The notes under the pieces: generated by a model
The model's database searches: none
Seen by the model: the letters and a program-made list of their open reading frames with translations, nothing else
What the model was told of the DNA's origin: nothing
In this document: in pieces, positions 1 through 9,900 of the stretch
How positions within the stretch are numbered: the stretch's first letter is position 1
Layout of the letters: each line of letters begins with the position of its first letter
NCBI GenBank assembly: GCA_965199895.1
Contig: CBDATJ010000010.1
Location: 62,001-126,000 of the forward strand
Length of the DNA: 64,000 nt
Reading direction: 5' to 3'
DNA from: Bin55 sp965199895
Lineage (GTDB): Bacteria; Pseudomonadota; Gammaproteobacteria; Pseudomonadales; Azotimanducaceae
Position numbers and translations under genes: made by a program

Positions 1-106
1 TCACTCGATTCGGTGTAGCGTGTACAACCGTCACCGGAATGGATTCACCATCCACGCTGAAAATGCGAGTCATCCCGCTCTTGATTCCAATCATTCCTAT
101 CGTCAT
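1..106 (-). CDS. rplC: Ribosomal protein L3, N-terminal fragment cut by the window edge
   Basis: L3 is a primary 23S rRNA-binding protein near the peptidyl-transferase centre. The visible 35 residues begin MTIGMIGIKSGMTRIF and continue to a PVTVVHATPNRV segment, which matches the L3 N-terminus. The ATG at 106 is preferred over the ATG at 94 because it gives the MTIG start seen in pseudomonad-type L3. No strong Shine-Dalgarno sequence precedes it. It follows rpsJ in the S10 operon order, but with an unusually long 150-bp spacer. The reading frame stays open to base 1. Confidence 0.93.
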   Translation of the reverse strand, partial: MTIGMIGIKSGMTRIFSVDGESIPVTVVHATPNRV

Positions 107-136
107 GACAAACTGACTTCACTTAAACTAACACAA

Positions 137-202
137 TAGAAGGTACAACCCCATTTATCCCTTCTACTTTGGGGCTATTGGTTTTGCACCAAATCGGTGC
201 AA
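137..202 (-). other. Structured leader in the rpsJ-rplC spacer
   Basis: Two perfect stems are visible in the 150-bp gap between rpsJ and rplC. Bases 184-202 form TTGCACC/GGTGCAA around a 5-nt loop. Bases 137-166 form TAGAAGG/CCTTCTA. A CCCC at 149-152 could instead pair with GGGG at 171-174, crossing the second stem, so alternative folds are possible. No U-run marks a simple terminator. rpsJ and rplC are normally only a few tens of bases apart, so a control element (autoregulation, processing or attenuation) is a reasonable inference but unproven. Confidence 0.5.
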
Positions 203-256
203 TGTTGGGTTGGGTACCCTTTAGTGCTCAAGAGTCGATAGACTATCTACTGTGCA

Positions 257-577
257 CTAATTTGTGTCGATTTTTAGGTCTACATCTACTCCTGCAGCTA
301 GTTCAAGTTTCATCAAAGCATCAATCGTTCGTTCCGGTGGATCTACGATGTACAACAGCCGTTTGTGGGTACGAATCTCATATTGATCCCGTGCATCTTT
401 GTTGACGTGGGGTGATATCAAAACCGTGTATCGTTCGAGCCTAGTCGGCAATGGGATCGGTCCGAGTACCCTTGCGCCCGTCTGCTTGGTCGCCGAGATA
501 ATGTCCTCAGCCGACTGATCGATCAACTTGTGATCATAAGCCTTCAGTCGAATTTGGATACGATTTTCTTCGGCCAC
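257..577 (-). CDS. rpsJ: Ribosomal protein S10 / NusE
   Basis: S10 is a 30S head protein and, as NusE, part of the antitermination complex that links RNA polymerase to the ribosome. The 106-residue product carries the family core RIQIRLKAYDHKLID, GPIPLPTR and the long conserved block SPHVNKDARDQYEIRTH. It starts at GTG (577) with an AAGG Shine-Dalgarno sequence 5-6 bases upstream. It is the first gene of the S10 operon here: a promoter lies at 667-695, and a thiolase gene separates it from tuf. Confidence 0.97.
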   Translation of the reverse strand: MAEENRIQIRLKAYDHKLIDQSAEDIISATKQTGARVLGPIPLPTRLERYTVLISPHVNKDARDQYEIRTHKRLLYIVDPPERTIDALMKLELAAGVDVDLKIDTN

Positions 578-666
578 GTAGCCTTGCTTCCCAACGAATT
601 CAAGATAACGAACCGTTTAGTCGCTGGGAGTGCACCCGCAAGTTACGGAACGATTTAAGGGGGAAA

Positions 667-695
667 ATTTTACAGAACGGAATATCAAAAGTAAA
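667..695 (-). promoter_or_regulatory. Probable sigma-70 promoter of the S10 operon
   Basis: On the minus strand a -35 TTTACT (690-695) is separated by exactly 17 bp from a -10 TAAAAT (667-672). A run of C residues follows within the discriminator/initial transcript. It lies about 90 bp before rpsJ, in the only non-coding gap upstream of that gene. The match is by eye. It fits the need for a separate promoter, since rpsJ is cut off from tuf by two inserted genes. Confidence 0.6.
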
Positions 696-794
696 CAATA
701 ATGATGATTTTTTTGTGAGAAATTGACAATCTGTTTCAATTCAGTGCTTTATGCGCTCATTTCACCTAACAGATGAACATCAAGTACTCATCAT

Positions 795-1940
795 TCAACG
801 AGCAGCCTCTAAAACGTGTACCGCACAAGCGCTACCTAACCCGATTACGTGGGTTAAACCAATCCTTGCATTGAGTACTTGTCGCCTACCCGCTTCCCCT
901 CTCAAGTGAGTGCAAATTTCATAGACATTGGCGATACCTGTTGCACCTAAAGGATGTCCTTTGGAGAGTAGTCCTCCAGAGACGTTCACTGGAATCTTTC
1001 CTCCCAACTCGACAGTGCCTTCGTCAATGAGCTTTCCAGCTTCCCCATCTTCACACAGTCCCAAATTTTCGTAATGGATGATTTCTGCGGTCGCAAAGCA
1101 ATCGTGTAGTTCGACCAGATCTAAATCTTCCGGTCCAATGCCGGCCATTTCATAAGCTTGCTTCGCAGCCAATCGGGTACAGGAGCTCACATCCGGCATC
1201 ACGAGGTCACGTGCTTGCCAAGGATCAGAAGTCAGTGTGCTTGCTAGAATCTTAGCTGCACGATTTGACAAACCTAATTCTTTCATCTTCGATTCTGAGG
1301 CTAAAACAGCTGCGGCAGCACCATCTACATTGACCGAACACATCAACTTAGTGTTGGGATAAGAAACCATTTCCGCATTCATGACCACTTCAAGTGGTGT
1401 TTCTATCTGATACATAGCTTTGGGATTCATGGTCGCATGATGATGATTCTTGACACTGACCTTAGCAAACTGCTCAAAAGTAGTCCCATGCTTGCGTGAG
1501 TGCTCCAGTCCTAATTCAGCAAACACCGACGGCATAGTGCCAGAACCAAGCAATCCTTCAGAGGGTATTCCATCTTTAGAACCATCCTCCAACAAACCGC
1601 GACCCATTTTTTCAACCCCGACAGCTAAAACCAGGTCGTACAACCCAGCTTTGATCGAAGTCCAAGCTTCTCGAAACGCAGTTGCACCGGTTGCACACGC
1701 ATTAGAAACGTTGACAACGGGAATGCCCGTTTGCCCTAATTCTTGCAAGATTTTTTGCCCGTTCATACCGTACGCCTGCAATAAATTACCGCAGAACAAT
1801 GCCTGAATGTCGAACATATTTAACCCACAATCATCCAGCGCTAGCAAAGCTGATTCAGCACCTAGATTTGGTACACTTTTGTCCGGGTACCGACCGAACC
1901 GAACCATGTCAATTCCGACTACATAAACGTCCCTCAACAT
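795..1940 (-). CDS. SCP2-type thiolase (acetyl-CoA acyltransferase-like)
   Basis: Cytosolic thiolase-superfamily enzyme, expected to make or cleave a 3-ketoacyl-CoA carbon-carbon bond. The 381-residue protein has the nucleophile cysteine in NACATG (Cys82), an HDCF histidine motif near residue 278, and the GHPLGATG histidine motif near 332, as in SCP2/lipid-transfer thiolases. The start at 1940 has an AGGAG just upstream. It sits 17 bp after a DUF35 zinc-ribbon/OB-fold gene. Such proteins partner with this thiolase branch in archaeal HMG-CoA synthesis and in steroid side-chain aldolases, so a two-subunit complex is likely. The substrate cannot be told. The pair is embedded between tuf and rpsJ. 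Confidence 0.85.
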   Translation of the reverse strand: MLRDVYVVGIDMVRFGRYPDKSVPNLGAESALLALDDCGLNMFDIQALFCGNLLQAYGMNGQKILQELGQTGIPVVNVSNACATGATAFREAWTSIKAGLYDLVLAVGVEKMGRGLLEDGSKDGIPSEGLLGSGTMPSVFAELGLEHSRKHGTTFEQFAKVSVKNHHHATMNPKAMYQIETPLEVVMNAEMVSYPNTKLMCSVNVDGAAAAVLASESKMKELGLSNRAAKILASTLTSDPWQARDLVMPDVSSCTRLAAKQAYEMAGIGPEDLDLVELHDCFATAEIIHYENLGLCEDGEAGKLIDEGTVELGGKIPVNVSGGLLSKGHPLGATGIANVYEICTHLRGEAGRRQVLNARIGLTHVIGLGSACAVHVLEAAR

Positions 1941-1957
1941 TAGCTCCTAATTTGAAC

Positions 1958-2380
1958 TTAGTTGGCGATCGGGCGAAAGAAATAAGCCATATAGCTATTG
2001 CCTTCTTTATCTTTGCGACCGAGTGCATCCCCATAAACCACTTCGACAGGCATATCAAATTGAATTGACTTTGGATCCGGTTCTACGTCGATTAGGTTGC
2101 CCTTAACCGTCCCCCCTCCATCAAGATCAACCACTACTGAAACAAAGGGGACTTCGATACCCGGATACGAGCGACACACAATGCAGTAGGAATACAACTT
2201 TCCTCGGTTGGAAAGTTTGATTGCTTCCATGCTATCGCGTGCACCACATTTGGAACAAGCGAAACGCTCTCCGAGGAAGATGGCTCCACACTGGGTACAC
2301 CTGTGCCCCTCCAAAAATGGATCAGCACCATCGGGTAACTTCAGATAATCAACTGCAGGTAGGGGTTGGTTTGCACTCAA
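1958..2380 (-). CDS. DUF35 zinc-ribbon / OB-fold acyl-CoA-binding partner protein
   Basis: This 140-residue protein begins with a rubredoxin-like zinc ribbon (CTQC at about 29-32 and CSKC at about 42-45). An OB-fold follows with a KLYSYCIV strand and a PFVSVVVDL segment. This is the DUF35 architecture found next to or fused with SCP2-type thiolases, where it positions CoA between active sites. The start is a TTG at 2380; an in-frame stop lies four codons upstream, so no longer start is possible. It is co-directional with the thiolase gene, 17 bp apart. The functional partnership is inferred from family knowledge. Confidence 0.8.
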   Translation of the reverse strand: MSANQPLPAVDYLKLPDGADPFLEGHRCTQCGAIFLGERFACSKCGARDSMEAIKLSNRGKLYSYCIVCRSYPGIEVPFVSVVVDLDGGGTVKGNLIDVEPDPKSIQFDMPVEVVYGDALGRKDKEGNSYMAYFFRPIAN

Positions 2381-2412
2381 GGTCGCATCTCATTGATCCA
2401 TAGCCCAGATAG

Positions 2413-2440
2413 CGATTAGGACTCATTTGAGCCCTAATCG
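2413..2440. terminator. Strong hairpin after tuf, possible terminator without U-run
   Basis: CGATTAGG and CCTAATCG form a perfect 8-bp stem that continues, after one mismatch, into CTCA/TGAG around a 2-nt loop. It lies in the gap between the tuf stop and the zinc-ribbon gene. No T-tract follows on the minus strand, so it may be a weak terminator, a processing site or an mRNA-stabilising stem that separates tuf from the inserted pair. Confidence 0.45.
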
Positions 2441-2498
2441 TAATGATAGATGTGCACACTCTAATGTGTTTGATGGGATGACATCAATAGGGAGGGTA

Positions 2499-3698
2499 CT
2501 ACTGAATAATCTTGGTGACCACGCCTGCACCAACGGTACGACCACCCTCGCGGATAGCAAATCGTAACCCTTCGTCCATAGCAATAGGGCTTATCAACTC
2601 GACATTGAGTTCGACGTTATCACCCGGCATCACCATTTCCACACCTTCGGTTAACGTAACTTCTCCGGTTACATCAGTGGTTCGGAAATAGAACTGAGGT
2701 CGGTAATGACTTTGGAATGGTGAATGTCTTCCACCTTCTTCCTTCGACAACACATAGACTTGTGCGCTGAATTTAGTATGAGGCGTAATGGAGCCGGGTA
2801 ACGCTAACACTTGACCCCGTTCAACCTCGTCTCGTTTGATACCCCGCAAGAGTACCCCAATGTTCTCGCCTGCACGACCTTCGTCTAACAGCTTTCTGAA
2901 CATTTCAACTCCGGTACACGTGGTTTTCTGGGTTTCTTTAATACCCACAATTTCGAGTTCATTACCCATTTGGACGATACCTCGATCTACCCGACCGGTT
3001 ACAACCGTTCCACGACCAGAAATAGAGAACACATCCTCTATCGGCATCAAGAACGGAGCATCAATGGGTCGCTCAGGTTCGGGGATGTACTCATCCAAAG
3101 ACTCTACCAATTTACGGATACTCTCTGCGCCATCTTCTCCATCGTCTCCTTCCATAGCTTTGAGTGCGCTTCCTGGAATGATGGGAGACTCTGGGTCAAA
3201 TTCGTAGCTCTCTAGGAGCTCCTGGATTTCCATTTGTACGAGTTCAATAAACTCTTCACGATCTGCTTCGTCCAGCATATCAACCTTGTTCAGGTAGGTG
3301 ATAATCCGAGGTACACCAACCTGTCTCGCCAACAAGATGTGTTCGCGAGTCTGAGGCATTGCACCATCAACTGCAGAGACCACCAAGATTGCACCATCCA
3401 TTTGGGCAGCACCGGTGATCATATTCTTGATGTAATCCGCGTGTCCCGGACAATCTACGTGTGCGTAGTGTCGAGTATCTGACTCGTACTCTACGTGGGT
3501 TGTCGCAATGGTAATACCACGCTCTCTCTCTTCTGGGGCATTGTCGATCTCATCGAAATTCTTCACGTCGCCAGCACCAGAATCCGCTGCGCACACCATT
3601 GTCATTGCAGCAGTCAATGTTGTTTTTCCGTGGTCAACGTGACCAATGGTCCCCACATTGACGTGCGGCTTTGTGCGTTCAAATTTTGCTTTCGCCAT
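2499..3698 (-). CDS. tuf: Translation elongation factor EF-Tu
   Basis: EF-Tu delivers aminoacyl-tRNA to the ribosomal A site as a GTP complex. The 399-residue protein has the P-loop GHVDHGKTTL (about 18-27), DCPGHADY (about 80-87) and NKVD (about 136), followed by the two beta-barrel domains with the KEEGGRHSPF block. It closes the str operon rpsL-rpsG-fusA-tuf. It is the only EF-Tu gene in the window: the second copy usual between tRNA-Thr and tRNA-Trp/secE is missing. Confidence 0.98.
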   Translation of the reverse strand: MAKAKFERTKPHVNVGTIGHVDHGKTTLTAAMTMVCAADSGAGDVKNFDEIDNAPEERERGITIATTHVEYESDTRHYAHVDCPGHADYIKNMITGAAQMDGAILVVSAVDGAMPQTREHILLARQVGVPRIITYLNKVDMLDEADREEFIELVQMEIQELLESYEFDPESPIIPGSALKAMEGDDGEDGAESIRKLVESLDEYIPEPERPIDAPFLMPIEDVFSISGRGTVVTGRVDRGIVQMGNELEIVGIKETQKTTCTGVEMFRKLLDEGRAGENIGVLLRGIKRDEVERGQVLALPGSITPHTKFSAQVYVLSKEEGGRHSPFQSHYRPQFYFRTTDVTGEVTLTEGVEMVMPGDNVELNVELISPIAMDEGLRFAIREGGRTVGAGVVTKIIQ

Positions 3699-3764
3699 TT
3701 AATTCAATTCTCCAAAATACGTTAACTCGATGTGGTCGACATTCGTCTTCATGCTTCAACCCAA

Positions 3765-5858
3765 TCAAACTGACTGGATTGCCTCCTGTACAGACTGAGG
3801 AACTTCCTCATATCGATCAAACTCCATGGTAAAAGTAGCTCTACCTTGAGTAGACGAACGGAGATCCGTCGCATACCCAAACATTTCACCCAGAGGGACT
3901 GAAGCCCTCACAATTTTACCCGCCGGACTCTCGTCCATGCCTCCTATGAGTCCGCGGCGACGATTTAAGTCACCCACCACATCACCCAAAAAGTCCTGTG
4001 GGGTGACTACTTCAACGGACATGACCGGTTCTAACAGCACGGGATCTCCTCGACGAGCACCCTCTCGCATCGCTGTTGAACCAGCAATCTTAAATGCAAC
4101 CTCACTCGAATCTACTTCGTGAAAGGATCCATCAATTAAAGTAGCTTTGACGTTAATCATAGGAAATCCTGCGACAACGCCATTGGTCATTTGTTCCTGA
4201 ATCCCTTTGTTTACAGCGGGGATGTACTCTCGTGGAACTGCTCCACCGACAATTTCGTCAACAAATTCGTAGTTTTCTGAACTTCCTACAAGTGGCTCAA
4301 ATCGTACCAATACATGAGCAAACTGACCGCGACCACCAGATTGTCGTACGTGCCTTGCTTCGGTTTCAGTGGATTTGCGAATCGTTTCTCGATAGGCGAC
4401 CTGAGGCCTACCAATATTGGCATCAACGTTGAACTCGCGCTTCATTCGATCCAAGATGATGTCCAAGTGCAGCTCGCCCATCCCAGCAATGAGGGTCTGA
4501 CCTGATTCTTCATCAGATGAAACTCGGAACGAAGGATCTTCTTTAGCCAGTTTCGACAGTGCTACTGACATACGGTTTTGATCTGCAACAGATCTCGGTT
4601 CAACCGCTACATGAATCACAGGTTCTGGGAACACCATACGCTCAAGGGTGACTTGAGCTTGTTCATCACACAGCGTATCTCCGGTAGTTACGTCTTTCAA
4701 ACCCACAGCTGCAGCAATATCACCCGCTCGAACTTCTTGAATTTCTTTTCGGCTGTTGGAGTGCATCTGCATCATTCGACCGATTCGTTCACGCCGCGAT
4801 CGAGTTGCGTTGTAGATACGATCTCCTGTATTCAAAACACCCGAATAAACCCTGAAGAAGGTGAGTGTGCCTACATAAGGATCAGTGGCAATCTTGAAAG
4901 CAAGCGCAGAAAAGGGTTGAGAATCATCAGAACTTCGGGAAGTTTTAGTCGTTCCATCTTTCTCGACACCTTCAATTGCTGCCACTTCGTTGGGTGCAGG
5001 TAAATATTCGATGACTGCATCCAGTACGGGTTGGATACCTTTATTCTTGAATGCGGTTCCGCAAACAGCAGGAACTATCTCGTTTGCTAGTGTTCGCTCT
5101 CTAATACCTTGACGAATTACTTCTTCACTCATTTCTCTCCCTTCAAGATATTTTTCCATCAGGGACTCGTTAGCTTCTACCGCTGCTTCAATCATCCGCT
5201 CTCGGTAGCTTTTTGCATCATCGATTAGGTCAGCTGGGATTTCTTCTTCACGAACGCTAACCCCCATATCGGCCACGTCCCAATAGAGCGCTTTCATGGT
5301 CACTAAATCTACTACTCCAGCAAACTCTTCTTCGGATCCTATTGGGAACTGAAGTGCGACAGGTTTAGCACCCAAGCGATCACGGATCTGATCGACCACC
5401 CGCAAAAAATTTGCGCCAGCTCGATCCATCTTGTTGACGAAAACCATCCTTGGAACTCCGTATCGGTCAGCTTGTCTCCAAACTGTTTCCGACTGTGGTT
5501 CCACTCCAGCGGTACCACAAAAAACAACGACAGCACCATCCAACACTCGCAGACTTCGTTCTACTTCAATGGTGAAGTCAACGTGTCCGGGTGTATCAAT
5601 GATGTTGACTCGATGTTCGGGATATTGTTCACGACTCCCCTTCCAAAACGTAGTGGTTGCAGCGGACGTAATCGTGATGCCGCGTTCCTGTTCTTGTTCC
5701 ATCCAGTCCATCACTGCAGCACCATCGTGAACTTCACCAATCTTATGTGAAATCCCGGTATAGAACAGAACACGTTCGGTAGTCGTAGTCTTGCCAGCGT
5801 CGACGTGAGCGACGATGCCAATATTTCTGTAACGCTCAAGTGGCGTGCTACGCGCCAT
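3765..5858 (-). CDS. fusA: Translation elongation factor EF-G
   Basis: EF-G is the GTPase that drives tRNA-mRNA translocation and, with RRF, ribosome recycling. The 697-residue protein shows the P-loop AHVDAGKTT (about 17-25), the switch region RGITITSAA, DTPGHVDF and NKMDRAGA, and then the domain IV-V sequence through GYATDLRSSTQGRATF. Length is normal. It lies between rpsG and tuf in the str operon, 66 bp from tuf. Nothing is unusual in the key motifs. Confidence 0.98.
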   Translation of the reverse strand: MARSTPLERYRNIGIVAHVDAGKTTTTERVLFYTGISHKIGEVHDGAAVMDWMEQEQERGITITSAATTTFWKGSREQYPEHRVNIIDTPGHVDFTIEVERSLRVLDGAVVVFCGTAGVEPQSETVWRQADRYGVPRMVFVNKMDRAGANFLRVVDQIRDRLGAKPVALQFPIGSEEEFAGVVDLVTMKALYWDVADMGVSVREEEIPADLIDDAKSYRERMIEAAVEANESLMEKYLEGREMSEEVIRQGIRERTLANEIVPAVCGTAFKNKGIQPVLDAVIEYLPAPNEVAAIEGVEKDGTTKTSRSSDDSQPFSALAFKIATDPYVGTLTFFRVYSGVLNTGDRIYNATRSRRERIGRMMQMHSNSRKEIQEVRAGDIAAAVGLKDVTTGDTLCDEQAQVTLERMVFPEPVIHVAVEPRSVADQNRMSVALSKLAKEDPSFRVSSDEESGQTLIAGMGELHLDIILDRMKREFNVDANIGRPQVAYRETIRKSTETEARHVRQSGGRGQFAHVLVRFEPLVGSSENYEFVDEIVGGAVPREYIPAVNKGIQEQMTNGVVAGFPMINVKATLIDGSFHEVDSSEVAFKIAGSTAMREGARRGDPVLLEPVMSVEVVTPQDFLGDVVGDLNRRRGLIGGMDESPAGKIVRASVPLGEMFGYATDLRSSTQGRATFTMEFDRYEEVPQSVQEAIQSV

Positions 5859-5934
5859 TATTCCATAGCCCTGATGTTATCTAGTTGGAAAGACTGTGAA
5901 AAGTACTAATTGCTGAGACGGAGATAAACCGAAA

Positions 5935-6405
5935 TCAGTATCGATAGTGTGCAAAAGCTCTGTTTGCTTCTGCTTGTCGATGTGTATCTGTTCTCTTTCG
6001 TACTGCACCACCGCGACCATTTGAAGCATCAATTAACTCACCTGCTAGTCGGGAAGCCATCGTTTTTTCGCTGCGACCGCGTGCACTGTCTACTAGCCAT
6101 CGCATTGCTAGCGCTGTTCGACGTGATGGTCTCACTTCAATAGGAACAGGCAGTGTCGAACCCCCGACACGTCTAGATTTCACTTCCGTAATAGGTGCCA
6201 CTTCCTGGAGAGCTTTATCAAACACCTCCAACGGATTAGTGTGCAACCGAGTTTCCACAATTTCCAAAGCACCATAAACGATGCGTTCAGCAACCGATTT
6301 TTTGCCACTTTCCATCACGTGATTGATGAACTTAGCAACCGTTTCGTTGTTGTACTTGGGATCGGGTAAGATGACCCGTTTGGTGATGACTCGACGTCTT
6401 GACAT
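5935..6405 (-). CDS. rpsG: Ribosomal protein S7
   Basis: S7 is the primary 16S 3'-domain binder and lies near the E site. The 156-residue product begins MSRRRVITKR and has the conserved INHVMESGKKSVAERIVYGA and RAFAHYRY motifs. Length matches the short bacterial form. It is second in the str operon, 22 bp after rpsL. In relatives S7 autoregulates this operon through the rpsL-rpsG spacer, but the short spacer here offers little room for the classical structure. Confidence 0.97.
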   Translation of the reverse strand: MSRRRVITKRVILPDPKYNNETVAKFINHVMESGKKSVAERIVYGALEIVETRLHTNPLEVFDKALQEVAPITEVKSRRVGGSTLPVPIEVRPSRRTALAMRWLVDSARGRSEKTMASRLAGELIDASNGRGGAVRKRTDTHRQAEANRAFAHYRY

Positions 6406-6427
6406 GGTCTAGCTCGTTATTCTTAAA

Positions 6428-6805
6428 CTAAATTTGGCTCGGGCGTTTGGTTCCATATTTGGAACGGCCTTGTTTTCTATCATCGACACCTGTGGCATCC
6501 AAGGTTCCACGAATCGTGTGATAACGAACACCCGGTAAATCCTTGACACGACCACCTCGAATGAGCACTGTGCTATGTTCCTGCAAGCTATGACCTTCAC
6601 CGGGGATATAAGAATTAACTTCGTATCCATTCATCAGTCGCACACGACAAACTTTGCGCATAGCAGAGTTCGGCTTCCTAGGTGTGGTGGTATACACTCG
6701 AAGACACACACCCCGCTTTTGGGGATTTCCTTCGAGTGCTATGGAAGGACTCTTCTTTACTTTGCGCCTTCGCGGTTTGCGAATTAACTGACTAATGGTT
6801 GCCAA
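6428..6805 (-). CDS. rpsL: Ribosomal protein S12 with natural Arg42
   Basis: S12 is the decoding-centre protein that governs accuracy and streptomycin binding. The 125-residue product has VYTTTPRKPNSA, GGRVKDLPGVRYH and RSKYGTKRP. In mature E. coli numbering Lys42 is replaced by Arg (AGG codon at 6677-6679), while Lys43 and the Lys of GGRVKDLPG are kept. Lys-to-Arg at this site is a classic streptomycin-resistance change. The start is TTG (6805), because the preceding GAGGAG sits 8 bases away and the frame gives the standard MATISQL. It is the first gene of the str operon. Confidence 0.97.
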   Translation of the reverse strand: MATISQLIRKPRRRKVKKSPSIALEGNPQKRGVCLRVYTTTPRKPNSAMRKVCRVRLMNGYEVNSYIPGEGHSLQEHSTVLIRGGRVKDLPGVRYHTIRGTLDATGVDDRKQGRSKYGTKRPSQI

Positions 6806-6905
6806 TACTCTTGCTCCTCTATTGTGTCGTGGTCTTGACTTACGAACCAGACAAGGTCAGGTATTTTAGGGAAAACACAGTTTTGTGGATAGAAATGGAC
6901 ATCAA

Positions 6906-9900
6906 TCACAGATCGTCTTCCATTGATAGCATTTCCGCAAGTGAACGTTCAATCTCGTCAGAAGTTGCATTTCTGCTTTCGCCTTCTTGAATGATCTGTT
7001 CTTCTTGTCGTCTTTGCTTTCTGCGTCGGTGATACTCCAAGCCCGTTCCAGCAGGAATCAATCGTCCTACTACCACATTCTCTTTGAGACCGCGTAGTCG
7101 ATCCACTTTACCTGTCACAGATGCTTCGGTGAGTACCCGAGTGGTTTCCTGGAAGGATGCTGCGGAGATAAATGAATCTGTGGACAGTGAACCACGTGTG
7201 ATCCCGAGCAAGATACGTCGAAACTCTGGTAATGCCTTGCCTTCTGCAGTGAGTCTTTCAATCTCACCACGCATTTCGGAGTATTCCACTTGCTCTCCAC
7301 GAACAAAGTTCGACTCACCACTACTTTCGATTTCAACCTTACGAATCATTTGCCTGACGATCACTTCAATGTGCTTATCGTTGATCAATACACCCTGTAA
7401 TCGATATACGTCTTGAATACCGTTGATGATGTATTCGGAGAGATCAGCAACCCCTCGTAGTCTCAGAACATCGTGCGGGTCGGTCGCACCATCAACGATG
7501 GTCTCACCCTTGGTAACCCGCTGTCCTGGGAAGACTGCCACGTTGCGTGTCTTGGGAATCAGTGTTTCCACGGGATCTGCAGGTTCACCGGTTTCAGTAT
7601 CATCCGGTGTGATGACCAGACGTACTTTGGTGAGTGTCTCTTTTCCGAAGCTGACTTCGCCACTCGCTGCAGCGAGTACTGCATTTTCTTTTGGCTTACG
7701 TGCTTCAAAGAGCTCAATAACTCGAGGTAATCCACCGACAATGTCGTCAGTACGCTTGATGTCAACCGGAACTTTAGCAACGACTTCACCGACGTAAATC
7801 TTCTTGCCTTCTTGAGCGACCATTTCAGCTTCAGCAGGCAGGACGTAGTTTGCAAGAACTTCAGATGCTTTCGCTCGGGTGCGTCGGATTTCTACTCCAG
7901 GACGAAGTCCTATGCCCGTTTCAGGTCGTTCAGACTCTGGAATTACGGTCAAGTACGTCATACCGGTATCTTCATTCACACTCTGGCGAACCGAACGACC
8001 TTCTTCCATGTCAACGAAACGGACATGCCCCTCAACTTCTGAAACGATTGACTGTTTGTGTGGATCCCATCTCGCGATGATCTGTCCCGGCACAACATCG
8101 TCACCGTCCTCGACCCCAAGTACTGCACCATAGGGCAACTCATAGCGTTCCCGTTCACGACCTCGTTCATCCAAAATCATGACCTTACTACTTCGAGTCA
8201 CAACGATTAAGTTACCATCCGGATTTCGCTTAGCGTTCAAATTCTGGAACTTGAGTGTTCCCCCATGTTCGACTTGAACGGTATCGTCAGCCATTGCACT
8301 GGATGCTGCTCCACCAAAGTGGAATGTTCGCAGTGTCAGCTGAGTACCCGGTTCACCGATAGACTGTGCAGCAATGACACCGACCGCTTCACCAATATTA
8401 ACAATGTGACCTCTTGCTAGGTCTCGGCCATAGCACTTAGTGCACAAACCAAACTTTGTTTCACACGTAATTGGAGATCGAACGAATATTTCATCGAATC
8501 CCATCTCTTCAATGCGTTGCACCCAATCTTCGTCGATGATGGTACCGGCAGGAATGGCTTCAACACCCGTTTCTTGATCGATCACTGTCTTGGCGACTAC
8601 ACGACCGAGTACTCGTGACGACAGTGGTTCAACCACTTCACCACCCTCAATTTTTGCTGTGATTCTCAATCCTTCGGTCGTACCACAATCCTGTTCGGTA
8701 ATGACCAAATCTTGGGCCACATCCACCAATCTACGTGTCAAATACCCCGCATTAGCAGTCTTTAGCGCGGTATCAGCCAGACCTTTTCGAGACCCGTGAG
8801 TCGAAATGAAGTACTCATTCACTGTCAGACCTTCTCTAAAGTTTGACACGATGGGAGTTTCAATGATGGTTCCATCGGGACGCGCCATCAAACCACGCAT
8901 CCCCGCTAACTGACGAATCTGTGCGGGGGATCCTCTTGCCTTGGAATCGGCGTAGATGAAGATGGAATTGAACGAATCTTGTTCTTCCTCGTTACCCGAT
9001 GTGTTGACAACCGTTTCCTTTGAGATACCGTTTAACATTTCAGAAGCGATCCGATCACTCGCTCGAGTCCAAATGTCAACTGCTTTGTTGTACTTTTCAG
9101 TGGTTGACAGCAAGCTATCTCGGAACTGATGCTCAAGATCAGTAATTTCAGAATACGAACTCTGAACAATCTCTTCTTTCTCAGCTGGAATAACGAGATC
9201 ATCCACACCAATGGAACAGCCAGCGTAGGTTGAATACTTAAACCCTGCATACATTAGCTGGTCAGCAAAAATGACCGTTTCCTTTAATCCTACACGACGA
9301 TAGCACAGATCTACTAAATCGGAAATCTCACCACGTTTAAGCACCTTGTTCACACAAGAGAAGTTCAATTGAGCAGGTAAAATTTCGGACAACAGAGCAC
9401 GACCCACGGTGGTATCGACAATGTGTGAGTGGAGTTCACCATCCGGGCTGGTTTCTTCGAGTCTTAGCTTGATTCGAGCATGGAGTTCGACTGCTTCGTT
9501 GAAGTAGGCTCGTTCAACTTCTGCAGTATCCATAAAGGTCATACCTTCGCCTTTACCGGCCACACGGTCTCGGGTGAGGTAGTACAGACCCAGAACAACA
9601 TCCTGGTTGGGTACGATGATTGGTTCACCATTGGCGGGTGAAAGAATGTTGTTCGTCGACATCATCAAAGCTCGTGCTTCTAGCTGAGCTTCAAGAGTCA
9701 ACGGTACATGTACCGCCATTTGGTCACCGTCAAAATCTGCGTTAAAGGCAACACACACTAAGGGATGCAACTGAATTGCCTTTCCTTCGATGAGTTTCGG
9801 TTCAAATGCTTGAATTCCTAATCGATGGAGAGTCGGAGCGCGATTCAACAGTACAGGATGCTCACGAATGACCGTTGCTAGGATGTCCCAAACTTGAGGA

